Below are positions 54,760 to 63,265 of a DNA stretch of 64,000 nt, piece by piece; position 1 is the first letter of the stretch, and each line of letters begins with the position of its first letter. Source of the DNA: Streptomyces sp. NBC_01276 (GTDB lineage Bacteria > Actinomycetota > Actinomycetes > Streptomycetales > Streptomycetaceae). Under the pieces are notes generated by a model. The model was not told the origin of the DNA. It searched no databases and saw nothing but the letters and a program-made list of their open reading frames with translations. The DNA is taken from contig NZ_CP108443.1 in assembly GCF_041435355.1 (NCBI RefSeq), positions 519,106 to 583,105 on the forward strand, read 5' to 3'. A program made the position numbers and the translations under genes.

Positions 54760-56094
54760 ATGGTGCGTTCGGTGCGTGAGGTGTACGACGAGTACGCGGT
54801 GGCGTCCCGGCTGCGGGTGCCGGTGGCTGCGTGGCGGTGGGCGGCCGGTTCGGGCCTGGTCCCTCCGGCGGACGCCGGCCCGGGGGTGTGGTCGCGGGCG
54901 GTGGTGGAGGCCGCCGACCCGGAGGCGGTGCGTGCGGCGCTGCGGGGGCCGGTGGGTGCGGGGTGGGCGGCGGACCGGCTGACGGAGGCGTTGGGGGTGC
55001 CGTTGCCGCGTTGCCGCCCGAGGGTGACGGCGGCGGCGGTCGGTCACCTGGTTCGGGCCGGTCTGCTGGTCTACCTCGGAGGCGACGTCCAGGCTCCCGA
55101 TGTTCACCCGGACCAGGTGGCCGCGCTGGCCCGCCGCCGAGACCTGCCAGCGCTGCTCGACCGGCACGTCCCTCAGGGCCCGGACCCGGCTGCGGTACGC
55201 CTGGGCGTCCGCCGCGTCGAGTTCGACGTGTTGGTGCAGCGGGGGTATGTCTCGCCTGTGGGGTCGGTGGACATCGACTTCAAGCGGCAGGGCGGCGTCA
55301 CAACCGTGGCCCTCTACAGCGCGGAGGAGGTGGCTCTTCTGCCGGTGGTGTGGCCGTCGGTGGACTGGCGGGCGGTGCGCACGGTCACGGCCGGGCGCCG
55401 GTCCCCGCTCGCCGGTCTCAACCCGGTCGACCCGGGCGGCTACCGGTTGTTGTTGGCGGGGGTGGCGCGGATCGCCCGGGTGGGGCGCGCCGCGGTGGTC
55501 CAGTGGCGCCGCCGCCACCCCGACTTCCCCACCCCGGTCGGTGGGACCGACGTCCACCCGGAGTTCGACCGGGCCGCCGTCCTCGCGTGGCTGCTGGCCC
55601 ACGAGAAGATCGCCATCCCCACGAAGCCGCCGACCGCGTCCCTGTTGCTCGCCCGTCCCGGTGGCGGTACGCGGGCACTGCGCCTCGATGACCCGCTCCT
55701 GGCCCTCGCCGAGGATCCGTCGGGCGAGGACCGGCTCTCGGCCTGGTCCAAGGACGGCGACGCCGACGCCCTCGACGCCCTGGCGGACGGGATGTTCGGT
55801 GCGACGCTGCGCCGGCTGACCGTGCCGGGCTCGGGCGTGTGGGCGGTGCTGGGCGAGGTGCGGGTTCTCGACCGGTTCCGGCCGGGGTCGGGCGGTCTGC
55901 ACGTCACCCTCGCGTGGCCGGCCCGTCTGCGCGGTACGGCCTCGGACGGGCCGGCGGGCGAGGCGGTCCGCCACGGAGTCCCGGAAGTGAGGACGGGCCA
56001 GGAGTGTGTCTGTGTGCGGCATGACTGCGGCGGTTTGGTCCCCAAGTCGTGGTGCACGGAGCACGGGGATGCGGTCGGGCCGATGCTGGAGTGA
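54760..56094 (+). CDS. multi-domain DNA-binding protein with several HTH segments
   Basis: ATG at 54760 follows GGAG. The 444-residue protein has at least three helix-turn-helix-like segments: VREVYDEYAVASRLRVPVAA with WRWAAGSGLVP, GWAADRLTEALGVPLPRCRP, and ARIARVGRAAVVQWRRRHPD followed by FPTPVGGTDVHPEFDRAAVL. The last is typical of DNA-binding segments in Streptomyces methylase and regulator proteins. The C-terminal part ends in a Cys/His cluster (CVCVRHDCGG and SWCTEHGD) that may bind zinc. A role in replication or gene control of a mobile replicon is possible but unproven. Confidence 0.7.
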   Translation: MVRSVREVYDEYAVASRLRVPVAAWRWAAGSGLVPPADAGPGVWSRAVVEAADPEAVRAALRGPVGAGWAADRLTEALGVPLPRCRPRVTAAAVGHLVRAGLLVYLGGDVQAPDVHPDQVAALARRRDLPALLDRHVPQGPDPAAVRLGVRRVEFDVLVQRGYVSPVGSVDIDFKRQGGVTTVALYSAEEVALLPVVWPSVDWRAVRTVTAGRRSPLAGLNPVDPGGYRLLLAGVARIARVGRAAVVQWRRRHPDFPTPVGGTDVHPEFDRAAVLAWLLAHEKIAIPTKPPTASLLLARPGGGTRALRLDDPLLALAEDPSGEDRLSAWSKDGDADALDALADGMFGATLRRLTVPGSGVWAVLGEVRVLDRFRPGSGGLHVTLAWPARLRGTASDGPAGEAVRHGVPEVRTGQECVCVRHDCGGLVPKSWCTEHGDAVGPMLE

Positions 56095-56253
56095 CATGTG
56101 GGCGGCGGGCTGCACTGCGCGCGGCTTGCGCAGGATCGGGCGGTCCGGGTGTAGGGGGCGGTCGGCTGCGGCCGGAATCGCTGAGGGAGCGGCGTGCCAG
56201 GGCGCGCCGCCCCCTCACGTTCGCGGCATGGTGCAGGCCTGCCGCCCGGTGGT

Positions 56254-56496
56254 CTAGCGGGTGGTGCGGGCTTTGGCGAGGAGGCGTTCGGCGGTGCGGG
56301 TGCTGATGCCGTAGTGGGAGGCGAGGGAGTCCGCGGTGACGGCGGGCCCCTGGCCGTTCTCGGCGGTGGCGAGGGCGGCGGCGACTTCGGGCACGCGAGT
56401 GTCGGGTGCGGTGCGCCGGGGTGCGCGGTCCTTGGCGCCGGGGGGTGCGGCCTTTGTACTGGGCTCGCGGCGCTGCTCGTTAGGGTGATCGGCCAC
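56254..56496 (-). CDS. small helix-turn-helix protein
   Basis: ATG at 56496 gives 80 residues. A basic disordered N-terminal half (ADHPNEQRREPSTKAAPPGA) is followed by a helix-turn-helix (AVTADSLASHYGISTRTAER, LLAKARTTR). It converges with the multi-HTH gene. Likely DNA-binding; the regulon is unknown. Confidence 0.6.
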   Translation of the reverse strand: MADHPNEQRREPSTKAAPPGAKDRAPRRTAPDTRVPEVAAALATAENGQGPAVTADSLASHYGISTRTAERLLAKARTTR

Positions 56497-56643
56497 GGCG
56501 TCGAGGCGTAGGCCTGCCGGTAGTGCTGTGTGGCTCGTGCCCGGGTGTTCGCCTCTGAGGTGCCCCGGGCGCGGGCCGCCGTCATGTGGTGGTGCCCGCG
56601 CCGGGGGGTGTTGTCAGGGGTGGTGTGTGCGCTGTGGTGGTGT

Positions 56644-58578
56644 TCAGAGTCCGGGGGTGGCGGTGGCGTAGGCGAGGTAGTGGACGCCGCGGTGGAGGGT
56701 GAGGGCGGGTGCGGAGACGGCGTTGCCGGTGTTGGGGACTTGTTGGAAGCCGCCCCACTTGTTGCGGTTCTGGCGGTTGTGCCAGATGACGCCGTCCATG
56801 CCTTGGACGGCGCACCCCAGGTCCCCGCCGGTGACTTCGGCGAGAGCGGGGGCGGCGGTGACGGTGGCGCCGATGTTGGTTGGCTCTGACCAGACGTCGT
56901 TGTACATCCGGTAGGCGATGAAGACGGCCCGGTTGAGTCCGGTGTGGACCATGAAGGGGGCGCTGCCGACCTGGGTGAGTGCCGGACCGTAGTGGGTGCG
57001 CATCGACGGGTGCGGGTCGAGGGCCCGGTGCCAGGTGCCGTTGCGCAGGACACACGAGTAGATCTGGTCGTTGTTCACGCCCCGGAACGCGCAGTGCAGG
57101 TCGGGTCCGTTCAGGGCGAGGGCGGGGCCGTCCTGGGTCTCGCCGGGCAGCCGCACGAGGGATGACCAGGTGACCCCGTCTGGGCTGGAGATGGTGTACA
57201 CCCCGTTGTCGAGGCCGCGGTGGGCGAGGTGGAGCCTGCCGCCGTGAACGGCCAGCGCCGGCGCGGACAGCCCGGGGTAGGGGTGCACCTTCTGGTGCGG
57301 GCTCCAGGAGGTGCCGTCGAACCGGGAGATGTACAGGGACTTGTCGATGCCCTCGTGTGCCATGTACAGGTGGTCGCCGAAGCTTGCCAGTGCGGGGGCC
57401 GAGGGTGTGTGCGTGGCGGGGGGCTGCACCGGGGTGCTCCAGGCCGTCCCGCTGAGGGACCGGACCGCGAGTGAGGGAAGCTTGCCGACGTGGGTGCGGA
57501 CGAGCAGGTGGTGGTTGCCGTCGAACCAGCCGCCGTTGAAGGTCCACCATTTTTCGTCGTACGGCTTGCCGGCCATGGACTCCAGCGCCCGCCGGTCGAA
57601 GGTGATCGTCCGCTGCGCCACGAGATCGTCGTAGATGAAGTCGAGGATGTGCTTGATCAGCGAGGCGATCCCGGCGATGAAACCCACGAAGGCCTGGGTC
57701 GCCTCCAGGTGGGTGCCTGCGGGGAACTCGCCCAGGGCCTCGGCTGTCTCCCAGGCCATCTGTGCCAGCCGGTCCATGGTGCGTGCGAACTCTGCCGGAG
57801 CTCCGTGGTCCTCCTCCCAGCATTGGATGTTGTAGGTCAGGACCTTGTCGACGGCCCCGTGATAGACCACGGTGTTCGGTTCGATATCGCGGGTTTTGCC
57901 GCTCCACATGTCGGTGTACGTGCGGCTGCGGATCGCCTGCTGGTTGCCGCCGTCCGCACCGGAGGCCATAGCCCAGTAGATCTCCTCGGAGCCGAATTCG
58001 TCCGATCCGGAGTACATGTGGAATTTATCCAGCCACACCTTGACCCTCACGGGCTTCGCGGACTGCGGGGCGGGCTCCTGGGCGGAGGAGGTCACGACCG
58101 TGGCGCCGTACCCGTACGCGGCCATCCCCTCGGTGAACTCCTTGGAGTCCCGGGCATCGTCGGCCCGGGTGTCGAGGTCGACCACGTTCACGTTCGGCTG
58201 CGCGGCGATCTCCTCATACACACCCGGCAGCTCGGCGAAAACGTCCTCAAGCGTGTAGCCCGCTTCCAGCGGACGAGCGCTGAAGGTGTCCGGGAACACC
58301 TTCGCCCTGCTGGCCTGCTCCTCCTGGTAGAGGCGGCCGAAGTCACGCACTTCCTCGTCCGGGACAAGCTCCCGCACGGGCGCCAGCAGGCGGGTCTCCC
58401 AGTCCGTGAGCTCCAGACCGGCCTCCAGCCGCGCAGCGCCGTGCAGCAGGACGCCGAAGAGGAGGTTCGCTCCCCGGGACGAGGGCGTCTGCCCCGCCCG
58501 CTTCGACGAGACAGGTCCGCCCCGCAGCTGCGCGCGCAGCCGTTCCAGACGGTCACTACGGGAAACCTCAATGGCCAT
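56644..58578 (-). CDS. large repeat protein, paralogue 3 (possible six-bladed propeller)
   Basis: ATG at 58578 gives 644 residues. It aligns with paralogue 2 along its length: SRSDRLERLRAQLRG, NLLFGVLLHGAARLEAGLEL, EEVRDFGRLYQEE, YGYGATVVTSS, EEIYWAMASGADGG, NTVVYHGAVDKVLTYNIQCW and the hydrophobic stretch GFIAGIASLIKHILDFI. Six repeats follow (SAPALASFGDHLYMAHEG, SAPALAVHGGRLHLAHRG and so on), the last near the end (LTLHRGVHYLAYATATPGL). No signal peptide is present. The upstream motif at 58660 is shared with paralogue 2. Confidence 0.85.
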   Translation of the reverse strand: MAIEVSRSDRLERLRAQLRGGPVSSKRAGQTPSSRGANLLFGVLLHGAARLEAGLELTDWETRLLAPVRELVPDEEVRDFGRLYQEEQASRAKVFPDTFSARPLEAGYTLEDVFAELPGVYEEIAAQPNVNVVDLDTRADDARDSKEFTEGMAAYGYGATVVTSSAQEPAPQSAKPVRVKVWLDKFHMYSGSDEFGSEEIYWAMASGADGGNQQAIRSRTYTDMWSGKTRDIEPNTVVYHGAVDKVLTYNIQCWEEDHGAPAEFARTMDRLAQMAWETAEALGEFPAGTHLEATQAFVGFIAGIASLIKHILDFIYDDLVAQRTITFDRRALESMAGKPYDEKWWTFNGGWFDGNHHLLVRTHVGKLPSLAVRSLSGTAWSTPVQPPATHTPSAPALASFGDHLYMAHEGIDKSLYISRFDGTSWSPHQKVHPYPGLSAPALAVHGGRLHLAHRGLDNGVYTISSPDGVTWSSLVRLPGETQDGPALALNGPDLHCAFRGVNNDQIYSCVLRNGTWHRALDPHPSMRTHYGPALTQVGSAPFMVHTGLNRAVFIAYRMYNDVWSEPTNIGATVTAAPALAEVTGGDLGCAVQGMDGVIWHNRQNRNKWGGFQQVPNTGNAVSAPALTLHRGVHYLAYATATPGL

Positions 58579-58659
58579 GGACGATCCCAACCCGAGTAGG
58601 AGCACGACGCGCGTGCGAGCACGAGAATCCTCCCAATGGCATCACGGAGTGCGATAGAT

Positions 58660-58680
58660 CATTTACGGACAGTGATATGC
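58660..58680 (-). promoter_or_regulatory. shared motif upstream of paralogue 3
   Basis: CATTTACGGACAGTGATATG here corresponds to CATTTACAGACGGTGCATGC upstream of paralogue 2, at nearly the same distance from the start codon. Confidence 0.45.
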
Positions 58681-59190
58681 GTGCGTCTTGGTCCATCCCT
58701 CGCGTGCGATGCGCCGCTTTCATGTCAGTGGGTGGCGTCAGTGGCATTGCGTCAGGTACTGAGGTTCGTGCTGGCAAGGGTGGTGATCGGATTCGGCTCC
58801 CTGACATGGGATGGTGTTTGGGGGTGGGGGTACTGACACGGGGCGGTAGACGCGCAGGTCGCGTACTGATACGAAACCGGCAGATCGCAGACGGGCTGCT
58901 GCTCGATGTGACCGGGTGGACGGTGCGGTGCTGATGTCGGATCACGGTGCGTTCGGGCCGGGTGGCCGGTCCGGCTACGAGCCGGCCGGAGGGGGCTGCG
59001 GTGACGTCGGCCGGTTCGTGTGGCGGGGCGACGTTCCGTAGCCGCAGGCGGCCGTCCGGGCGCGGGAGTGGGCCCGGTTAGGGTGCGGGTAGCCCGTTCC
59101 GATATGGCGTGTGCGGGTGAAGCCGATGAGAGACGTGTGCCACCCGGGCTCGGGGCGCAACATTCGTGGGCTGGCCTCGTTGACCATGGC
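58681..59190 (+). other. intergenic region without a clear gene
   Basis: Open frames exist but none shows a ribosome site with a recognisable protein. No strong hairpin or IS end is seen. Confidence 0.4.
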
Positions 59191-59472
59191 ATGAAGATCA
59201 CGCGAGCGTTCGCACTCTCTGTCGTCGCTGCGACCACGGTGCTGGGGGCTGGGTGCGGCAGCGCCCAAGCCGCCGCAGGAACCGGGGTGCGGTCAGTCGT
59301 CGGCCTGGGCGGCAACTTCGGCGCCGTCCTTCCTGGGCGCCAAACAGACGCTCTTGACGATTACGCAGCATGGACCAGCGTTCAGGACTTTGGGTTGGTG
59401 ACCGGCGCTATCGGTCACAACCTTGACAGGCTCGAAGGCACGCGCACGAATAATTCCATTCGGTACAATTAG
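59191..59472 (+). CDS. small putative lipoprotein
   Basis: ATG at 59191 gives 93 residues: MKITRAFALSVVAATTVLGA followed by GCGS, a lipobox-like LGAGC, so the Cys may be lipidated. Alternatively cleavage occurs after AQAA. The mature part is polar with no cysteines. The ribosome site is weak. Function unknown. Remnants of two insertion sequences follow. Confidence 0.55.
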   Translation: MKITRAFALSVVAATTVLGAGCGSAQAAAGTGVRSVVGLGGNFGAVLPGRQTDALDDYAAWTSVQDFGLVTGAIGHNLDRLEGTRTNNSIRYN

Positions 59473-59527
59473 GCGGCCAGTGGGAGTGTTCAATGAACGG
59501 CGGATCCGATGATCAAGGAGACGCCAG

Positions 59528-59645
59528 ATGAGCGACACCACCACCATCGAGCAGATACCGGTCGGCGGGTCGGTGACCGGGACGGCTGCAACGGTCAGTG
59601 ACGAGCAGTTGGTCGCGATGCTCGTGGACCGGGCCCGCGGCGAGG
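59528..59645 (+). pseudogene. IS256-family transposase, N-terminal scrap
   Basis: ATG at 59528 reads TTTIEQIPVGGSVTGTAATV and then SDEQLVAMLVDRARGEGL, a hallmark of the IS256 N-terminus. Nothing more of the transposase is present. Confidence 0.55.
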
Positions 59646-59654
59646 GGCTGCACC

Positions 59655-59795
59655 CGGGCCGAGCTCTGGCCGCACCGACAGAAGCCAGTCGTCGCCCGCA
59701 CCCGCGTTCTCAGCACTACCTGATCCGGCCGCCGCTCGACCTCCTCGATCAGCAACGCGGACAGGTACGGAAACAGCTCCTGAGGCCCGGTGCCC
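59655..59795 (-). pseudogene. ISL3-family transposase, N-terminal scrap
   Basis: The minus strand reads LFPYLSALLIEEVERRPDQV and VLRTRVRATTGFCRCGQSSA with the Cys pair of the ISL3 zinc-finger start. It abuts the IS256 scrap, showing two successive insertions or deletions here. Confidence 0.6.
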
Positions 59796-59844
59796 AGTGT
59801 TCTGGGGGCAGTACCACCGGGCCGCCTTACCCTTGTTGGCGGTC

Positions 59845-60450
59845 TCAGTGGCCGTTGAGGGCGTGTGTGAGGGCGGTGCGGGTGATGTCGCCGGTGGTGG
59901 TGATGTGGGCGGCGATCCGTTCGCGTTCGGTGAGTGCGTCGGGTGTTGCGGCCGTTCGTCCGGCGGCGGGTCCGGGGCCCCACCGGTCTCTCCAGAGTTC
60001 CAGGGCGTGGACGTGGGGCAGGTTGGTCCAGTAGATGCCCCGGTGGAGGGGTGTCCAGAGGTCGTCTGTGAGGCTGACGACGAGTCTGGCGGTGAGTCCG
60101 GTACCCCTGTTGGGTCCGGTGCCTCCGTGGGTCTGTCCGGCCCGTTGAGCGCCTTCGGGGATGGGGTCCCAGTCCTGTAGCAGGCCGCGGTGGTCCAGTT
60201 CGGCGCGGAGGGCGGGGGCGAGTGCGCGGAGCCGGCTGACCCGGTGGGTTCCGTTTTTGCGGAGCCGGTCCCGTTCGGCGCGGATCCGTGCGCGGGCCGC
60301 GCGCAGCTCGGGTCCTCGCAGCCTCAGGACGTCGGCGTCCTCCTCGGCGCTGGCCTGCCACCGCGTCTCGGCGGTCTGCTGCTCCTGGACCAGGGCGTCA
60401 AGCCGCATCAGTTCGTCGGGGGGTACAGCAATGACCATGGTGTGTGGCAT
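59845..60450 (-). CDS. hypothetical protein with coiled-coil N-terminus
   Basis: ATG at 60450 gives 201 residues. Residues 15-85 are a long charged helix (LDALVQEQQTAETRWQASAE to RAARARIRAERDRLRK). The C-terminal half contains WTNLPHVHALELWRDRWGPG and a final helical segment with DITRTALTHAL that could be a helix-turn-helix. The function is unknown. The palindrome 77 bases upstream is a likely operator. Confidence 0.55.
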   Translation of the reverse strand: MPHTMVIAVPPDELMRLDALVQEQQTAETRWQASAEEDADVLRLRGPELRAARARIRAERDRLRKNGTHRVSRLRALAPALRAELDHRGLLQDWDPIPEGAQRAGQTHGGTGPNRGTGLTARLVVSLTDDLWTPLHRGIYWTNLPHVHALELWRDRWGPGPAAGRTAATPDALTERERIAAHITTTGDITRTALTHALNGH

Positions 60451-60526
60451 GCCCCCATCCTCGCCGGAGAGCGGCCCGAAGCGGGCACGGATCCGCCCCT
60501 CTCAGGGGTCCGCGCTAGCCGGATCT

Positions 60527-60546
60527 GAGTATCTATATAGATACTC
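60527..60546 (-). promoter_or_regulatory. 20-bp perfect palindrome, putative operator
   Basis: GAGTATCTATATAGATACTC is a perfect AT-rich palindrome in very GC-rich DNA, upstream of the gene at 60450. Such sites are typical of GntR or TetR-type operators. No cognate regulator can be named. Confidence 0.6.
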
Positions 60547-60740
60547 CACTGTGACGGGCCTGAAGGGTGCTCGGGGGACATGTGTTCTGGATGTCTCTGG
60601 ACTCTGCCGTGAGGCCCGTTGCAGGAGCTAGGGTCTGGTGCAACCTGCGGTGGCATGCCGTGTGTGGGTGATTCTCGTGCCCGGGTTTTTCCGGCTGTGA
60701 ACTTTGTCAGGCGGGGGGTCACCTCCCGGCGCAGGGGTTC

Positions 60741-60840
60741 GTCCGCTGTTTGGGTGATCGACTTCCCGCCGAAGGTGTGGCTGGGTTTCGTGTATCGCTT
60801 ACGGACCAGGAGCGACTACGTTCCGTTATGCTAGCTGTAC
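60741..60840 (+). repeat. conserved upstream region of tail tube gene, copy 1
   Basis: About 100 bases (landmarks GGGTGATCGACTTC, CGCCGAAGGTGTG, TATCGCT, ACGTTCCGT-ATG) match 63033-63132. Each copy lies 120-135 bases ahead of its gene, so they may hold the promoters. Confidence 0.65.
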
Positions 60841-60958
60841 GTTCAGTTGGCAGATCCGTTTGGTGCTTGGGCCCGCGGACCCGCTTGGACGTCCCTCTGT
60901 TTTCGGCGACTTCCTTGGGGCGGCCCGGACGGACCCCCGCAAGTACAGGAGAGTGCGC

Positions 60959-61360
60959 ATGCCGACTGGTGACTCATTGATGAACTCCAAGTTCGCCATC
61001 GAGCTCGGTAAGTTCCATGTCGAGACGCTCCAGAGCGTTTCAGGCCTGACGCTGGGACAAGACGGGGTGGAGGGTAGGCCGCAAGCTGGCAAGACAGGCG
61101 AAGTCACCGTGACGCGGGGTACGGACAAGAGCACTGCGTTCACGGACTGGATCAAGGAGACTCTGGTCGATACTGACCCCGATGCTGCCCGGAAGAACAT
61201 CACGATCGCGTTGACGGACACGAACAAGCAGACAGTTCGGCGTGTTCATCTCAGCAATGCCTGGGCATCTCGTTGGGAAGGCGCACAGCTCGGGGTAGCC
61301 AACTCCGCTTCCGCCGCAGAGCAAGTGACCATTGGCTACGAGGACGCCACCGTTGAGTAG
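60959..61360 (+). CDS. T4 gp19-like phage tail tube protein, copy 1
   Basis: ATG at 60959 follows AGGAGA. The 133-residue protein has the tail tube pattern of contractile phages and injection systems: SKFAIELGKFHVETLQSVSG, the conserved GTDKSTAFTDWIKETL, NITIALTDTNKQTVRRVHLS and NAWASRWEG, ending EQVTIGYEDATVE. It would polymerise into a hollow tube. No sheath, baseplate or ATPase gene is visible in the window, so it is an orphan or the edge of a larger cluster. A paralogue lies at 63266. Confidence 0.88.
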   Translation: MPTGDSLMNSKFAIELGKFHVETLQSVSGLTLGQDGVEGRPQAGKTGEVTVTRGTDKSTAFTDWIKETLVDTDPDAARKNITIALTDTNKQTVRRVHLSNAWASRWEGAQLGVANSASAAEQVTIGYEDATVE

Positions 61361-61380
61361 TAGTGGCCCCCCGCCGGCCG

Positions 61381-61484
61381 GGCCCGCTTGCGGGCCTTTG
61401 GGCCTGGAGCGGAGCGGAGGGCCGGGGGTGGGAGCAGAGCGGACACCCCAACAGGCCGTAGGCCTGAACCCCGTGAAACGGGTG
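61381..61484 (+). terminator. hairpin cluster after tail tube gene, copy 1
   Basis: Short stems follow the gene: GGCCCGC-TT-GCGGGCC near 61381, AGGCC-GTA-GGCCT (61453-61465) and ACCCCGT-GAA-ACGGGGT (61468-61484). The same order with small changes occurs after copy 2 (63808-63840). Confidence 0.6.
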
Positions 61485-61992
61485 TGAATGGGTGCGGCGG
61501 TGGCACTGGATCGGCGTCAGCCAGGGCGGGATGACTGTCTCCTGCTCAGCCTGGGCGGTTGTAGTGATCATGGCTGTCACGAGGTGACGAAGTTGCTGCC
61601 GTCCGGTGCCAATCAGGAGGACGACCGGCTGCCATGGGCGTGCCAGTTCACAACTTGCGGGCCGCATGGTCGGCCAGGTCCTGCGCGCCCTGACCGCTGC
61701 GCCCGGCGTCCCGGTCCCCGACGGCCCCCGCGTCTCCGCGGCGGCGGCCCGCTCCCGCTCCACCACCCCCCGGCGCCGCCCCCGGGCAGGCCGCGCCTGC
61801 GGAGCCGGCCGTGCCCGCGCACTGGCGGCAGGCTGCTCCGGCCAGGGCCTTGGGCTGGTGCGGGTGACGGCGGAGCATCGGGCGGGGCCGCAGCGGTGCG
61901 GCTCGGGGCCGGCGAGGGGCCTGTCGTGTCAGGGGTTCAGTACTCCGGTGGGACCCGTCAGCGAACCGGAGGCGCTTGACAGTGCGCCGCTA
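61485..61992 (+). other. region without a clear gene
   Basis: Several frames are open but none is recognised. A stretch near 61660-61900 is Pro/Arg/Ala-rich on both strands and looks non-coding. Confidence 0.35.
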
Positions 61993-62334
61993 CTACCTCG
62001 GCTGGGGGCTCCTCACGGGGTTGTTGTTTTCGAGGAGCTTGTTGGCGACGTTGAGGACGGTCTTGTCGAGGTTCGTGGCATCGGCTCCCTGCGCGGGAAG
62101 CCCGTAGTTCTCAGGGTGCTCCGTGACCGCGCCCTTGACCTTCGTGTAGAGCTGCTCTTCAGTGGGAATCTGGGAAATCATCGACCCGGTGTCAGGAAGG
62201 CTGTCGACCCGGACGACCTTTCCCCCGAGGTCCTTTTGCAGGCCGTCAATTTTGTCCCGGACGTCGGCATGGGCGGGGGTGGTGACGGACATGGCGGCGG
62301 CGGCAAGCACGGCACCGCTGATGATTTTCTTCAT
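61993..62334 (-). CDS. small secreted protein
   Basis: ATG at 62334 starts a clear signal peptide (MKKIISGAVLAAAAMSVTTP with cleavage after AHA). The mature part of about 90 residues is helical and polar (DVRDKIDGLQKDLGGKVVRV, SLPDTGSMISQIPTEEQLYT) and lacks cysteines. No family is recognised. The upstream DNA is a helicase fragment, so its promoter is uncertain. Confidence 0.65.
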   Translation of the reverse strand: MKKIISGAVLAAAAMSVTTPAHADVRDKIDGLQKDLGGKVVRVDSLPDTGSMISQIPTEEQLYTKVKGAVTEHPENYGLPAQGADATNLDKTVLNVANKLLENNNPVRSPQPR

Positions 62335-62416
62335 AGCCAGAGAAACGACAGGCCGGTGGTCAGGAAACGGCCGCAGGCCCGCTGGCAGCCCGCCCCCGGC
62401 GTCGGATCTCGGGATC

Positions 62417-62680
62417 TCACACAGCCGACCCCGACCAGTCGACCCCGAGTTCGGCCAGCGCCCGCAGTTGTGTGGTGCCGAGCCGGTCGCGGCGCTGTTT
62501 TTGGTTGGCGAGCCACACCCCCGTACGGTGCTCACTCCCGTCCGGGAGGCGTTCGACGTGGGAGCGCCCCGGAGCGCCGCCACCCTCCCGGGCGAGGTAC
62601 TGCCCGAGGGCCTGTACACCCGCTTCGAAGGCTGCCGCGCCCCGGCCCGACGTGGTGGCCGCCCGCTTCTTCGCGGGCGC
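62417..62680 (-). pseudogene. helicase-associated (HA) domain fragment
   Basis: The minus strand reads GVQALGQYLAREGGGAPGRS, HVERLPDGSEHRTGVWLANQ and KQRRDRLGTTQLRALAELGV. This is one HA repeat of the sort found in tandem at the C-terminus of large Streptomyces telomere-proximal DEAD-like helicases. The helicase core is absent. The association with chromosome ends is from general knowledge. Confidence 0.6.
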
Positions 62681-63032
62681 CTGGCGACGCAGGTCGCCAA
62701 CCGGCCTGCCTCGGCATCTTTGTGGGCAGCACCTGGCTCTGAGCGTCGCTTTCGTCCTCGACATCGGGGCCGGGGCAACGGACTGAGCCCAGGGTTAATC
62801 CGGGCTCCATTTTGATGCAGGATGGTGGTCGGGTGTTCGGCGGGCTGCTTCGCCGCGGGGGGCCGGCGGTGGGCTTTGGTTAGTGCGCTCCCTCTGGTCC
62901 TTTCCAGCTGCCGGGTATGGCTGAGTGCTGGTTCGAGGTGGAGTTGTAAGGGGTGTGGGAGGGGGCGGACATCCGAGTGGGTCGTAGGCCAGTGTCCGGT
63001 GAGTTGGGGTCATGTTCCGCGTTTGGGGGTTT
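62681..63032 (+). other. intergenic region upstream of copy 2
   Basis: No gene is convincing. The sequence lies between the helicase fragment and the conserved upstream region of the second tail tube gene. Confidence 0.4.
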
Positions 63033-63132
63033 GTCTGCTGTTCGGGTGATCGACTTCGCGCCGAAGGTGTGACTGGGATTCATATATCGCTGAGTGCGCC
63101 GATCTGGTTACGTTCCGTCATGTTGGCTGTAT
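63033..63132 (+). repeat. conserved upstream region of tail tube gene, copy 2
   Basis: It matches 60741-60840 with scattered substitutions, including GGGTGATCGACTTC, GCCGAAGGTGTG, TATCGCT and ACGTTCCGT. Confidence 0.65.
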
Positions 63133-63265
63133 GGCAGTCGGCTGGCCCTTGGACGTTCGGTTGGATGTTCGGTCCTTCATGCTGGGAGGTTTCTGTCGTG
63201 GCGGCTGGCCTGGGGTGGCCGGATGAGGTTGTATCGCTCGTTTTCAAGTACAGGAGGCAGTGCGC

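Noticed and set aside
61485..61992. Overlapping open frames between the tail tube gene and the secreted protein
   Set aside because: All are Pro/Arg/Ala-rich with poor starts and no recognisable family, and they overlap each other on both strands.
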